Origin: Symbiodinium natans
Taxonomy: Eukaryota > Sar > Dinophyceae > Suessiales > Symbiodiniaceae
Length of the DNA stretch: 64,000 nt
Direction of reading: 5' to 3'
NCBI GenBank assembly: GCA_905221605.1
Contig: CAJNDS010002453.1
Location: 166,001-230,000 of the forward strand
Part shown: positions 21,886-33,122 of the stretch, in pieces
Numbering within the stretch: position 1 is the first letter of the stretch
Layout: the number at the start of each line of letters is the position of its first letter
Notes under the pieces: generated by a model
What the model was told of the DNA's origin: nothing
Seen by the model: only the letters and a program-made list of their open reading frames with translations
Database searches by the model: none
Translations under genes and position numbers: made by a program

Positions 21886-22775
21886 CAGCTGACCAGTGTA
21901 GAAGTTTCCAGCATCCGCTGTCGCTTGAGTTCTACCATTTCCACCCTATGACATGTCAGGTCCTAGCAGAGGCAGCTAAGCAGCATCTGAAACTAGGCTG
22001 CTCGGTGGAAGACAGCTGTAGACAGCAGAGGTCCCCGTCTGAAGCTTCACAGCCTCTGGCAAGGCAAGACAGACCTTCTTGTCGCGATAGAACCTGCGCG
22101 CCGTGCCCTCCAACAAAGGAACTGTGCTGCAACGCACGGCCATGCTGCGAGCACACGCCTCTGACAAATCGAAGCGTGCTCTTAACTGAGACCGTCATAC
22201 TTCAATAACACATCTGGAAGTGGGCCACCTCCCCGGAAAAAGAATAAAACAGGGTGCGACCAGCGGACGTCTGCGGACGTCTGAGCGCAGATCTTTGTTA
22301 CTGCTTGGCAGTGGCACGCGAAGCACAGGAAGCGGTAATCTTTGACTCAGGATATTCCGAATCAGGGATCTGCTGTTATCGGTAAGTAACCGCGCCAGCA
22401 TTGTTGCTTTTGCCTGCAGCAGAAGCTGGGAGAAAGCGAACATGCAGTGGAATCCATGGCGCAGCCGTGTGGCACATGAAAAACTGCAAGATTGACCATA
22501 CAGCGCCCAAACATTGCGACTGATTCTGTGAGTACGGGAAGTGAGTACTGGAAGTAAGCAAACAGGAAGCCTACAGCGCAAGCCAGCCAACAAACTACTC
22601 TTTGAGCCCACGAAACATTCGTTCTGCACGTGAGCCCTTTGAAGCACTGTAGGCTTTGATGATCAACTCATTTCGGCTGATGTCAAAGTACATGCCACCC
22701 AAATGACCTTGACCAAATGGCGCCCCAGTTCGCTGGCGGATCAACACCACCAATGCGGCCATTGGACACATGTAC

Positions 22776-23024
22776 TTGCTGGCCGATGTCTACAATCTCA
22801 TACTGACTACCCTTTTCAGCTGCCAGGGCGCTGACTGCGATGTCCCTCCGGTCGGCGACGCCAGATTTGTCTAGTCGGAAAACGCGAGACCACCACTTTC
22901 TTTTCCCAGCCACTTCAAGAATCTTGTGTTTTATATCCCTTTCGCCCCGCCCCTCAAAGAAATGGCCGTTGAAAATGGTCGTTGCGAGCCCGAGCAGTTG
23001 TTCGTTCCACCCGGTTGGAGAAAC
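22776..23024 (-). CDS. Strong internal exon of an unresolved minus-strand gene
   Basis: The acceptor TTTTGACAG is followed by 83 codons: VSPTGWNEQLLGLATTIFNG, HFFEGRGERDIKHKILEV, AGKRKWWSRVFRLDKSGVAD, then RRDIAVSALAAEKGSQYEIV and DIGQQ before the donor GTACAT. The frame stays open to about 22735 (HVSNGRIGGVDPPANW), so a later donor is possible. The composition is clearly protein-like and mixed alpha/beta. I do not recognise the family. It could be an upstream exon of the large minus-strand gene or a separate gene. Confidence 0.6.
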
Positions 23025-23129
23025 CTGTCAAAAGAGATGCTATGGCTTTAGCGGACAGGTCTCCGCAGAATCTGACCCAACAGCTTCAGCTGGCGGAGCC
23101 TGAGCAATGTTTCATTTAGTTGTGCTAGT

Positions 23130-23766
23130 GAAGGGACACAAAAGCAGACAAAGGGAGACAAAGGGAAACAACGCCCAGGAACCCGGCAAAGGCCACCCAC
23201 ATGAAGGGAAACAAAGGAGCCCGGCAAAGACCACCCACATGAAGCGAGAACGCCCAGGAACCCGGCAAAGGCCACGCACATGAAGGGAGACATAGGGAGA
23301 CAAGGGGAGACACGACGCTCAGGAACAAGGCCACCCACATGAAGGGAGACAAAGGGAGACAAAGGGAGACAAGACTCCCAGGAACCCGGCAAAGGCCACC
23401 CACATGAAGGGAGACAAAGGGAGACAAAGGCAGACAAAGGGAGACAAAGGGAGACAAAGGGAGACGAAGGGAGACAAAGGGAGACAAAGAAAGACAAGAC
23501 GCTCAGGAACCCGGCAAAGGCCTCCCACATGAAGGGAGACAAATAGAGGCAAAGGGAGACAAAGGGAGACAAAGGGAGACAAGACTCCCAGGAACCCGGC
23601 AAAGGCCACCCACATGAAGGGAGACAAAGGGAGACAAAGGGAGACAAAGGGAGACAAAGGGAGACAAAGGGAGACAAGACGCCCAGGAACCCGGCAAAGG
23701 CTACCCACATGAAGGAAGACAAAGGGAGACAAAGGGAGACATGGCGCCCAGGAACCCGGCAATGCT
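23130..23766. repeat. Nested minisatellite (about 45-120 bp units built on a 10-mer)
   Basis: Repeats of GCCCAGGAACCCGGCAAAGG plus CCACCCACATGAAGGGAGAC, separated by variable numbers of the 10-mer GGGAGACAAA. Because the core is a 10-mer, all three minus frames stay open (CLPLSPFVS-type peptides at 23854-23048). These frames are a by-product of the repeat, not evidence of a gene. Confidence 0.95.
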
Positions 23767-26752
23767 CACCAGAATGCCGGCGGCAATTCCTGAAATGAAT
23801 TTTGGACCCCAACAGTAGAACTGTTTGGGGAATTGTGGGCCCTTTTTGGTTCAACTACAAGATTGTACTATCAGAAAGACCCCCAAAGGGCCCAAAATTT
23901 AGAATCTTCAAAGCAGAGGCTGAAGCTACAGGATCACACGCAGGGTTTAGGGAAACCAAACCCGCAGATGTTGATTCATTCAGGCACGAGGCAAATACAA
24001 GCAACACTGAACGAAAACAAACCGAATGACTCTGACAGCAAGGCAGAAGGTAAAACACCGACAAAGCAGATTGTTGATTGAGCACACACAAGTTGGACCA
24101 CGAAACAGAGAAAAATTAGGAAGATAAATAAGAGAAAATAAACGCTACAATTTTAGTCCTAGCTGTTCTCCGGGACCCGAAACCCATACTAATACATGTA
24201 TAGGTTTAAGATATCTTGTTCTCGAAACAAGGCTCATGATTTTATCTAAATGTCCCTGTGCGTTCAGTGAGTCTTTTCTTGCCCTCTTTCCTCCAGAAGT
24301 GTGACAAGTGTGAAGGAGCTAATCATCGATCAGATGGATTCAATCATTAGCTCTTTGGTTTCCTTCGGCGGTGCTTCGTAAGGCACGCACCCCAACCTCA
24401 AGTCTGGAATCGGTCCCCCAGAACTGGGCCAAAACTGCAGACTGTGAGGCCATGAGTCACTGGGTACTGTATGCTGAGTATTGGGGTAATAGGTGCTCGC
24501 TGCACCCTATCCCAAGTGCAATCACTGGCAATTCGCCGCCCGCCATCCAGGAATGCTATGACGTCATTGGACACAGGGGGTCTCCTTGACAAACCTTTCC
24601 TCCACGACTCCCTGACATTCCCGAGGCGGCTCAGCCGCTTCGTGCAAAGGCAGGGATTGCTGCAACAGGCAGACTGCTCGCGCGGGCGCGAACACTGCGA
24701 GAAGCCTGCCTCACTTCACAAATTGATTCCAGGGTTTGTGGTACTGGCACCAGTGGCACGCAAGCTCTCGTGCGCACGCAACCCCCGATCTTTGCTCGTC
24801 GGCCCTCCCTTCTGGATGCCCTCGGCTGCCTTCGACGGCGACGGCGCCGCGTCAGGGTCTGCCGGTCTCATACCTCAGTGCACGTAGCTGGCTGCCACGC
24901 GGCTCCACGCACGTTGCTTGCGTTTGGCAGCACTGCACAAGCAAAGTCAGTGGGGAGCCCGCACCACACCATAGCGATCTGGGGAATGCAAGCTTGCTTC
25001 TGCTGCAAAAACTCACAGCACACAAGGGCCGGGCCAAGGTAGGTAAGGTCGGCGATGCCAAAGCACAACAGCATCTAAGTATCTCCATGGCACCATTGCT
25101 GCACGAGGCTCTAGCCGCTAGCTGAGGCTTTGCCACGCTGGCTCTAGGTCCACACCAGTGAACCCAGGACTGCAGGTCACCTGCGTGGAAGCCAGCCAAA
25201 TCCTCGACAGGGCGACAGGTATCCAGGCTATCGTGTCGTTGGGCACAGTGACACAGGGGGTGTCGTTGACAAACCTTTCTCGCACGACTCCCTGCTCAGG
25301 CTCCCCTGCCACATTCCCGAGGCGCAGCTTGCCTTCAGCCGCCAGGCTTGTCCGACCCATTCGGGCCCTTGAACAGACTTTCGGCCAGTCGGGTATTGCT
25401 TCCGCAGTGAAAGGCGCGAGCGCGCGTGCACCGCCCAACGTGCAGCCAATGATAAGCAGAACTTTACAGCTCGTGCACATTGGGCTCGATCCCTGGGAGT
25501 CCATCACGGCACAAACCACAGCACGCAGCGCTGAGATTGCACAGGTGAGATACTCAGATCGTGCATTGAGCTTGACCTCGGTGGCTGCGAGCCAGGCTGT
25601 GGTCATCCGGCGCCGGGACCCTCATGCAAAAGCGCGCTGCAGCTGAACTTGTCTGGGTCACCACGGACCTACGGAGATCAGCTGGCTCGCAGAGTGCGAC
25701 TCGGGCCTAAGCGCAGGCCACAAGCTCTCACCGGACAGCTTTGGGCCGGCCGTTGGCAAACGGCGGCACAGCCCGCCAAACTGTGCCGGAAGCACGCGTT
25801 GAGGACCATAATCGCAGAGTCTATGACTCATAGCGCTGGAGCAGCGGCTGCCGACTGATTACAGCTGGTGAGCGGAATTGCAGCAGGCTGCCTGCATGTC
25901 TCATGGAAGTTGGAGTGGCGGTTGCGTTCCAAAAGCCGCCTCTCTTCTCGTCACACGGATTTGCAAGGGGGCCAACTTGGCCAAGGCTCCAGGCTTGAAA
26001 GGAGGCTGGGTGTTCCACTTTACTTTCGAGGGCTTCGGGCCCAATGCCGGAGCACGGTGACGGGCCCGAACGGCCTCGGCAGTCTGGTGGCGCAACACGC
26101 CGCTGGATGCCCGCTGGATTCATGGATGTTCTTGGCTGCCCTACACGTGCCTTTGACGGGGGCATGCAGAGGGCGCAGGCCCTTCCCCAGATTCATAGCC
26201 CACTCTGGCGCTGCAGCATCTGGCTGAAAGGGCTGCCCAGGGCCAATGCCCGGTACCGGAATGGGTGGGCGTCGCACTCAAAAAGCAAATTGCCTTTCAC
26301 TCGATCTGTGCACGGACAGGTGGCTCCGTGCGTGCGCAGCTCGGATCGGGGGCGCAGGCTCCGTTTCGAAGCGTCACTGCGTCGCAGCCTTGAGACGCCA
26401 CCTTGGCCAGCACACGGGCACGAGTCCCGTAAACAGGGCCGCCGATTGGCGACTCAAGATGCTTCAACAGAATCAAGACGAGACTTGGACGGCACCTTCT
26501 CTTAGCGGCTGCCCGGGCTGAGCAGAGCTGCAGTCCGCTTCAAACAATTGCTTGCGGTCGCCATCGCCGCCTTCGGATGGACCTTTTCCCGCCATGGCAG
26601 TGTGCGGCCTTCAGAATCCCAGCCTTCGTGACATCCTCCAGGTCAGGTAGACAAGTGGCTGGGCAGGGTCTCTTGAGGAGAACCCAAAGAACTGGTTTAA
26701 GCACGCCCAGCTGTTCCTGTGGCAAATCCTGATCTCACTGTCGGTCGGAAGA
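23767..26752. other. Region with no supportable gene; possible strand-switch zone
   Basis: Genes to the left are on the minus strand and those to the right on the plus strand. An AT-rich stretch lies at about 24080-24400. Overlapping opposite frames at 25158-25646 (plus) and 25606-25118 (minus) are both open for 162 codons; GC-rich sequence can do this by chance. A short direct duplication is listed separately. Nothing else is recognisable. Confidence 0.35.
24570..25345. repeat. Short direct repeat pair
   Basis: About 80-95 bases around GACACAGGGGGTCTCCTTGA and ACAAACCTTTC (24570-24650) recur at about 25252-25345 with small indels. Both copies share the following CACGACTCCCTG and ATTCCCGAGGCG blocks. 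Confidence 0.7.
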
Positions 26753-26760
26753 CACGCAGC

Positions 26761-27302
26761 ATGCGTTCGATGGAAGGCGCAGATCCTCGGCGGCCACGAG
26801 GAGGAGCTTGCTCCAGTCTCGCCAAAGTTCCGAAACTGGCGAAGGGACATTTGTCTTGTTAGCTTTGGCTCTTGCATCTACAATGGCAGCATCAGCTAGT
26901 TGGGACAAGTTCATGGTAGAGCACGGCCTTCAGTGCTACAAGAGATGTGCATATGAGCCGCAGGGGGGATTGGTCCCGGACGTGCCAGGCTGTGCCTGCT
27001 GAGTTGAAGCAGCTTGCAGACATGTGCGTGCGTTAGCCTAGCCTAAACGACACGCAGCATGCGTTCGATGGAAAGCGCAGATCCTCGGCGGCACGAGGAG
27101 GAGCTTGCTCCAGTCTCGCCAAAGTTCCGAAACAGGCGAAAGGACCTTTGTCATGTTAGCTTTGGCTCTTGCATCTGCAATGGCAGCATCAGCTAGTTGG
27201 GACAAGTTCATGGTAGAGCACGGCCTACAGTGCCACAGGAGATGTGCATGTGAGCCGCAGGGGGGATTGGTCCCGGACGTGCCAGGCTGTGCCTGCTGAG
27301 TT
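26761..27302 (+). pseudogene. Frameshifted copies 1 and 2 of the array ORF
   Basis: Copy 1 has an extra C after CGGCGG and a T-containing indel near TTGTCTTGTTAG. Copy 2 has one extra T at CATGTTAGC. Each breaks the frame that is intact in copies 3 and 4. The downstream part (MAASASWDKFMVEHGLQC, then ending VPDVPGCAC and TGA) is still readable in both from an internal start. If the ORF is real, these are broken or spliced relatives. Confidence 0.35.
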
Positions 27303-27355
27303 GAAGCAGCTTGCAGACATGTGCGTGCGTTAGCTTAGCCTAAAAGACACGCCGC

Positions 27356-27595
27356 ATGCGTTCAATGGAAAGCGCAGATCCTCGGCGGCACGAGGAGGAG
27401 CTTGCTCCAGTCTCGCCAAAGTTCCGAAACCGGCGAAAGGACCTTTGTCATGTAGCTTTGGCTCTTGCATCTGCAATGGCAGCATCAGCTAGTTGGGACA
27501 AGCTCATGGTAGAGCACGGCCTACAGTGCTACAAGAGATGCGCATGTGAGCCGCAGGGGGGATTGGTCCCGGACGTGCCAGGCTGTGCCTGCTGA
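27356..27595 (+). CDS. Possible small Cys-containing protein, array copy 3
   Basis: 79 codons: MRSMESADPRRHEEELAPVS, a basic segment, an Ala-rich segment (ALALASAMAASASWDKLMVE), then HGLQCYKRCACEPQ and a C-terminus ending CAC and TGA. Cysteines fall as C-x3-C-x-C, then 13 residues, then C-x-C, recalling small disulfide- or metal-binding peptides. No signal peptide is evident at the N-terminus. Tandem gene copies are common in dinoflagellates, but the unit could equally be a non-coding satellite. Confidence 0.35.
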   Translation: MRSMESADPRRHEEELAPVSPKFRNRRKDLCHVALALASAMAASASWDKLMVEHGLQCYKRCACEPQGGLVPDVPGCAC

Positions 27596-27651
27596 GTTGA
27601 AGCAGCTTGCAGACATGTGCGTGCGTTAGCTTAGCCTAAAAGACACGCCGC

Positions 27652-27891
27652 ATGCGTTCAATGGAAAGCGCAGATCCTCGGCGGCACGAGGAGGAGCTTG
27701 CTCCAGTCTCGCCAAAGTTCCGAAACCGGCGAAAGGACCTTTGTCATGTAGCTTTGGCTCTTGCATCTGCAATGGCAGCATCAGCTAGTTGGGACAAGCT
27801 CATGGTAGAGCACGGCCTACAGTGCTACAAGAGATGCGCATGTGAGCCGCAGGGGGGATTGGTCCCGGACGTGCCAGGCTGTGCCTGCTGA
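27652..27891 (+). CDS. Possible small Cys-containing protein, array copy 4
   Basis: Apparently identical in sequence to the ORF in copy 3, including flanks. Identity between neighbours while copies 1 and 2 have diverged points to a recent duplication or gene conversion and does not by itself show coding selection. Confidence 0.35.
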   Translation: MRSMESADPRRHEEELAPVSPKFRNRRKDLCHVALALASAMAASASWDKLMVEHGLQCYKRCACEPQGGLVPDVPGCAC

Positions 27892-27938
27892 GTTGAAGCA
27901 GCTTGCAGACATGTGCGTGCGTTAGCTTAGCCTAAATC

Positions 27939-29869
27939 TGCGACCTGCAGAACTGAGACCATGACTCACTCTTCCTAACATCGGCTTGTCCATCCGGAGC
28001 AGGAGGTCACCACAACCACTGCCTTCACTGCCTTCATGAGGTAGGCGGAGGTCAAGGTTCCCCAAGCTGCATGTCCGTCAGCAAGTTGCTGGACACTGGG
28101 CAGCTAGAACGACCAGGCTGAAAGTTGCCAAGAGTCGCAAGGGAAAAGCGCCTGCCCAGGTGCTTTGCAGCTACGGCGCTACGGGAGGTCTCTGCTTTCC
28201 TGGCGGTGCTTGCAACCGCCTTCAGCAAGTGCCCGACCATTTGTCAGTGGCTTCACATGAGACCAGCGCGCAAGCGCACATATCTGGGCAAGCATCCCAT
28301 GCACAACTCCGTGCCAGGATCCAGGCAGAGTCCTCTGCACTCTCCGCGAGCCCTGTCAGGTTGCGAAGGATTCCAAGCCCCTTGCTTGCCTTGCTCTCTC
28401 GACCAGGAACCCGAACTCCGGGCTGCCGTGCTGCCGCGACGCCGGAGCCTCGTGCACCTTCACACAAACGACACGGAAGTGGGCCTCAGCTACACAGAGC
28501 GGCACCAGCACACCCAGCATACGGGCGAGCCATCAGAATGGAGTCAGGGGTGCGTGACACGGTGAAGTAGGGACTGAAAGAGAAAGACACTGCTACACTG
28601 CGGTCCTACCATCAAGTAGCAAGAGCCGTGCTGAGCTGACCCACCTGCAGTTCTACTGGGCTCAACGGCTCAGAGGCTCAGAGGTCGGGTTTCATGGCTG
28701 GTGTCGAGAGTTCGCGATAGCGCGCGTCGAGTGGAACTGCGCGGGGCTGTTCGAATTAGCGAAGGTTGCGGTGTCACACCATGCCAGCCTGGCTCCAGTG
28801 CCACTATGCCCAAACACAGAGCATCCAAGGAGCATAGAGCTGCCTTTACTGTAGCGAACCTCATGAATGCAAAGGAGGATCTACTTTGCCGATCCTCCAG
28901 GGTCTTGGAAGGCGCATCCGTGCTGCCACAGCTGCCACAGGGCACAAGCCAGGTCCACTCTGCTCCCCTGCCGGCATCGTTCCGGCGACAAGCGGCTGCT
29001 CGCAACGACAACAACCAAAGAAGCATCCGAATGAACAGGCAGACCCTACAGGAACAGACTTGGTAGCTTCAAAAGGCTCCATTGTCACATGACGGGCTCC
29101 GTGCAGAGGCCGGAGGGCTGATGGAATGCATCTTGCACGGCAGCGACTGCTAGCCGTCACAGTTGCTACGCTGCGTCTGCCGCGCCCACGCGACAAGCAG
29201 TTAACGCTCGAGTACGAGGTAGGCAGAGCGGGGCGGACATGGAAAGCTGCTCTGCATCCGTAGAGGAATCAACACACCTGACTTCGAGGTGGCTTGATTC
29301 CCCTGGCTCATCACGCAACACGGATCCGGGTGTTCCCTTGGTGCCCAAGGACCCACAATGACCCACGAGGGGCGCCACAGACTTGCCTTGATATCTTGAC
29401 ATCCGGACGCAACTCACGAGTACCAGGCACGGGACCCTGGAGGTCCCTGGTTAAAAAGAAAAACAATATTGGTAGAGTGCCAGAGCACACACGTACGACT
29501 GTGCTTTCGGTGATGGCGGGCAGGCTACGTCAGCCTACCGTCCTTGTTTTGGCTCATCTTGCTGGCCAGACCGAGCTCGGAAGGTGCAATGAGCCAGAAG
29601 TACCTCAGGGCTTGAGGCCAAGCCTTCGGAAAGCATGCTCGCGCTGCTCACGCTCGCACGCAATGACCGCAAACCTTGCCGATGACTCACAGCATCAAAG
29701 ATCAGACGCAGTATACTAAGCTACCAGAACAGCTCGGCCAAGTCTCCTACGTCTGAGGGCAGCGTGCAAAGCAACGGCGAGAATTTAAGAGATGTCTGCC
29801 GCCTACTTCTGAGGGCGTCACAGAACTCAACAAAGGGGATACCCGCTACTGGCAGACCGGTTTGATCAG
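27939..29869. other. Region with no supportable gene
   Basis: Only ambiguous open frames on both strands (for example 28125-28565 plus). I see no recognisable motif, no clear exon chain and no strong repeat. Confidence 0.4.
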
Positions 29870-30650
29870 ACTGGAGCTGCAGATCACCCTCGGTCAGTTG
29901 GGTCCCGTGAAATCGCTACCCTGGGAACCCAAGTAGCCATCTAGAGCTGCACCTGCTGCACCTGCCCCTGGCACAACTATTCCTCACTGCGAAGACCCCA
30001 GCCTTTGAGCAGAGGCTGTTGGAGACGAATTGTTCGCAAATGGTTGGCCGGGCTTGCAGGTCAGGCGTGGCTTCATAGTCAACCACAAGTCCGAGCAGCT
30101 CGACGAAACCGAGCAAGCTTGGAAGGTGTCATGAACTTGCCAGAGAGGCCGAAGGAAGTGTCCAAACCAAACTTTCTCGGCTGGCAGCACCTTCGCTCCG
30201 GTTATTCGACTGGAGATCAAAACATCGGTCAGTTCGGGCCCGTGAAAATTAAGTCCGCATCACTTTGGGTGATCCGGGAAGCTTACGCACCGCATGGCTT
30301 CATCATCGAGCTCCTCGTCTGACTGAGCTTGCCGACGAAACCGAGCAAGCTCGGAAAGCAACATGAACGCGCTGCATGCACCTCAGCACGCGTTGAAATA
30401 CCTCCTGCTCGAAACGTGCTAAGGCAATCTGGCATTGATTGACTGGCAGCGCTTTCACCCTGATCATCTGCGGTTCTAGCTGAACAGCAAATAGCAATAT
30501 CGGTCAGTTTTGACCTGTGAAATCCGGCCTGCGTGTTGGGTACTTGGGCAAATCTACCCACCAGCATAGCTTCGTCATAGAGTCTGTGATCTGGCCAAGC
30601 TGCTGGCCCGCGAAACCGAGCAAGCTCGGAAGGTGCGATGAACTTGCCAA
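29870..30650. repeat. Dispersed CGGTCAGTTGGGACCCGTGAAATCC repeat family, diverged copies
   Basis: Copies start near 29870, 30209 and 30480. Each has a CGGTCAGTT..GACC.GTGAAA block, a CTTCGTGATCGAGCTC-like block and a CGAAACCGAGCAAGCTCGGA block. A partial copy is at 30095-30140. The copies are about 160-170 bases and diverged; two better-preserved copies lie in the duplication at 31095-32643. Confidence 0.75.
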
Positions 30651-30694
30651 GAACACCTCAGCATGTGTTGTGAGGCGTTGCAAAACCATGACAA

Positions 30695-31032
30695 TTCACT
30701 GCGGCCGCCTTCATGGGGCTGACATAAGGCTAGCAGAAGATGCCAGTGGCGCTTCAGAGCCAAACTCAGGGTATCGGTAGTGTATCGATAGCACAGACCT
30801 ATGACTGGCCCAGCATTGCCATATTGGGAGGGGGGGTTGGGAATCCTTTGTGGCAGACACTGCGGCGTGCTTGTACGGAAGCTTTGTGGCAGGTATCGTT
30901 CGGGTATCAGTCAGCCACACGTGCCGGCGCAAGTCCACAAGCCTGACATGTTTCAACACTGTTTCATGTTGCGGCCGCCCTCGAATACTCTCTCAGGCCA
31001 ATAGTGCGCTCCAACTCGTGGGCTAACGACTG
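30695..31032. repeat. Dispersed repeat, copy 1 (partner at 34597)
   Basis: Shares with 34597-34896 the blocks GACATAAGGCTAGCAGAAGA, CTCAGGGTATCGGTA, GCACAGACCTATGACTGGCC (one base variants) and the run from GTTTCATGTTGCGGCCGCCC to CGTGGGCTAA. Several short indels separate the copies. Confidence 0.85.
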
Positions 31033-31094
31033 GGGGTGTTTCCCTGTGACTCAAATGCAGCCTTTCCCAGCTATGCCGGCGCAACCTGACTGCA

Positions 31095-32643
31095 GCTGCA
31101 GATCACAACATCGGTCAGTTGGGACCCGTGAAATCCAGCCCGCAACGCCTTGAGTGATCGGGCGAGCCTACCCACAAGCGTGGCTTCGTGATCGAGCTCC
31201 TCGTCTGACTAAGCTTGCGGATGAAGCTGAGCGAACGCTGAAGGTGCAACGGACGGCCGGCAGAGGCTTTATTTCAGCGCGGCCTTCAGCGCGGCCTTCC
31301 TGAATTCTGCAGTGGCCATCTGTGCATGTGTGCAGCAAAGAATGGCAAGTGATGGTAATGACGAACTCACAGCAGGCATCAAAACGCAGGGGTGGATTGA
31401 CTAGGAACACTCACGCTCTGATCTCCTCGGCCTGGAACAGACTACGAAACTTTCCGGCGATTGATAGCCGTAGTTGGGGTGTGGACACGTAGAACGATGT
31501 AGGCCTCCGATGCAGATCAAGCCTCCCGGAACTCAAACACTGCAGGAGTGTTGCCTGCGGTTGGTGGCAGCCATTGCCGTCTCCCTCCGCAACATTCTCC
31601 ACCGAAAAGCTTCTTGACTTCCGGCACGCCCCGCATCTGCAATGCAATCCAGAATCCACAGGATGGAGCGGCGAACGGTGCTAGCCAGAAATTCAACTTT
31701 CATTCAACTCTACCAGCAGTTTGCACGTGCGCCAGGACGGAATTGGCTGCTGTGATCCAGTCGGGACTATGAACTCAACCTGCGCGGATGGCGCACTTGC
31801 CAGGTTCACAGGATGAGCTGCCACTTTGGCACTCCCTCCCAAGCAGTCCTTCGACATTCATTCTTCTGCAAACGAGCCGAGTCTTACAAAGACTGTGGTT
31901 CAGGGTGACTGGCAGCGCTTGCGATCCAGCCATCTGACTGGAGCTGCAGATCACAACATCGGTCAGTTGGGACCCGTGAAATCCAGCCCGCAACGCCTTG
32001 AGTGATCGGGCGAGCCTACCCACAAGTGTGGCTTCGTGATCGAGCTCCTCGTCTGACTAAACTTGCGGATGAAGCTGAGCGAACGCTGAAGGTGCAACGG
32101 ACGGCCGGCAGAGGCTTTATTTCAGCGCGGCCTTCAGCGCGGCCTTCCTGAATTCTGCAGTGGCCATCTGTGCATGTGTGCAGCAAAGAATGGCAAGTGA
32201 TGGTAATGACGAACTCACAGCAGGCATCAAAACGCAGGGGTAGATTGACTAGGAACACTCACGCTCTGATCTCCTCGGCCTGGAACAGACTACGAAACTC
32301 TCCGGCGATTGATAGCCGTAGTTGGGGTGTGGACACGTAGAACGATGTAGGCCTCCGATGCAGATCAAGCCTCCCGGAACTCAAACACTGCAGGAGTGTT
32401 GCCTGCGGTTGGTGGCAGCCATTGCCGTCTCCCTCCGCAACATTCTCCACCGAAAAGCTTCTTGACTTCCGGCACGCCCCGCATCTGCAATGCAATCCAG
32501 AATCCACAGGATGGAGCGGCGAACGGTGCTAGCCAGAAATTCAACTTTCATTCAACTCTACCAGCAGTTTGCACGTGCGCCAGGACGGAAGGGCTGCTAA
32601 CACTGCAGATTGACTGCTGTGATCCAATCGGGACTATGAACTC
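31095..32643. repeat. Direct tandem duplication, period 848 bp
   Basis: 31095-31778 is repeated at 31943-32643 with very few substitutions (for example TTCC/CTCC in the middle) and one small indel near the end, where copy 2 has an extra GCTAACACTGCAGATTGA-like segment. The 164 bases between are single copy. Overlapping frames are conserved on both strands simply because the copies are near identical. Confidence 0.95.
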
Positions 32644-33069
32644 AGCACACCTACTTAGGTTGTGTTCAGGCGTCTACCAGTCCTTTGGAAAGCCGGCTTT
32701 GGCAAGGTGCAGCTTGTTGTGGGAACACTTTTACAACACTGACACTGAACGAGATCACTAGTACAGATGCGCCGTGGTGCGCGATGCTAGGATCAGGGCA
32801 GTAAATGTCTCAACCTGCGAGCTTGAGCCAAGTTGAACCTGACCAACTGCATCGAGGTGACCGAGGTGCCTCATCAGGCGCGGGGCACATGCGGCACATG
32901 CGGCACATGCACGAAGCGCGTCAGCCAGACACCAGTGACGCCACTCCTGGCTCCTTCTTTGTAGCTATCATGATCCCGTCCAATCAGAAGACCTTGTCGA
33001 TGAAGGAAACCAGCAGTAACCAGCAGTAACGGCAGATGGCCGCAGAGTTGGCCTGACGCCGAGGAGACT

Positions 33070-33122
33070 CCTAGGTATGCAGAGCGGGCAGAGCGGGCAG
33101 AGCGGGCAGAGGCAGAGCGGTG
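33070..33122. repeat. 9-bp tandem repeat GCAGAGCGG
   Basis: Four to five copies of GCAGAGCGG with a partial unit, seen directly. Confidence 0.9.

Larger units (their letters stand above)
19121..22775. other. Probable intronic or upstream region of minus-strand genes
   Basis: Apart from the repeat pair listed separately, this holds only ambiguous open frames. At 20190-19886 (minus) a frame contains a hydrophobic stretch (FGMCLTLSLIIVLVMSSLNV) followed by a helical tail, but a second frame is open at the same place. At 21606-21187 (minus) a 139-codon frame is protein-like near its middle. I cannot fix splice sites for either, so neither is called. Confidence 0.3.
26753..27938 (+). repeat. Four-copy tandem array, unit 296-298 bp
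   Basis: Units begin near 26753, 27051, 27348 and 27644. The spacing of the same ATG (26761, 27059, 27356, 27652) is 298, 297 and 296. Units 3 and 4 appear identical; units 1 and 2 differ from them by substitutions and single-base indels. Each unit carries the same plus-strand frame described separately. Confidence 0.95.

Noticed and set aside
23048-23115. Reverse transcriptase fragment (LLRLRQLKLLGQILRRP on minus)
   Set aside because: It resembles the end of LINE-type RT domains but is only about 20 residues, lies at a repeat edge, and an alternative exon frame covers the same bases.
23130-23766. CRISPR array
   Set aside because: The repeats are tandem with no unique spacers of constant length, and the genome is eukaryotic.
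23048-23854. 268-codon minus ORF with repeated CLPLSPFVS peptide
   Set aside because: It is the translation of a minisatellite; the same peptides appear in all three minus frames.
25118-25646. Opposed 162-codon ORFs
   Set aside because: Both strands are open over the same bases in GC-rich DNA, and neither has supporting features.
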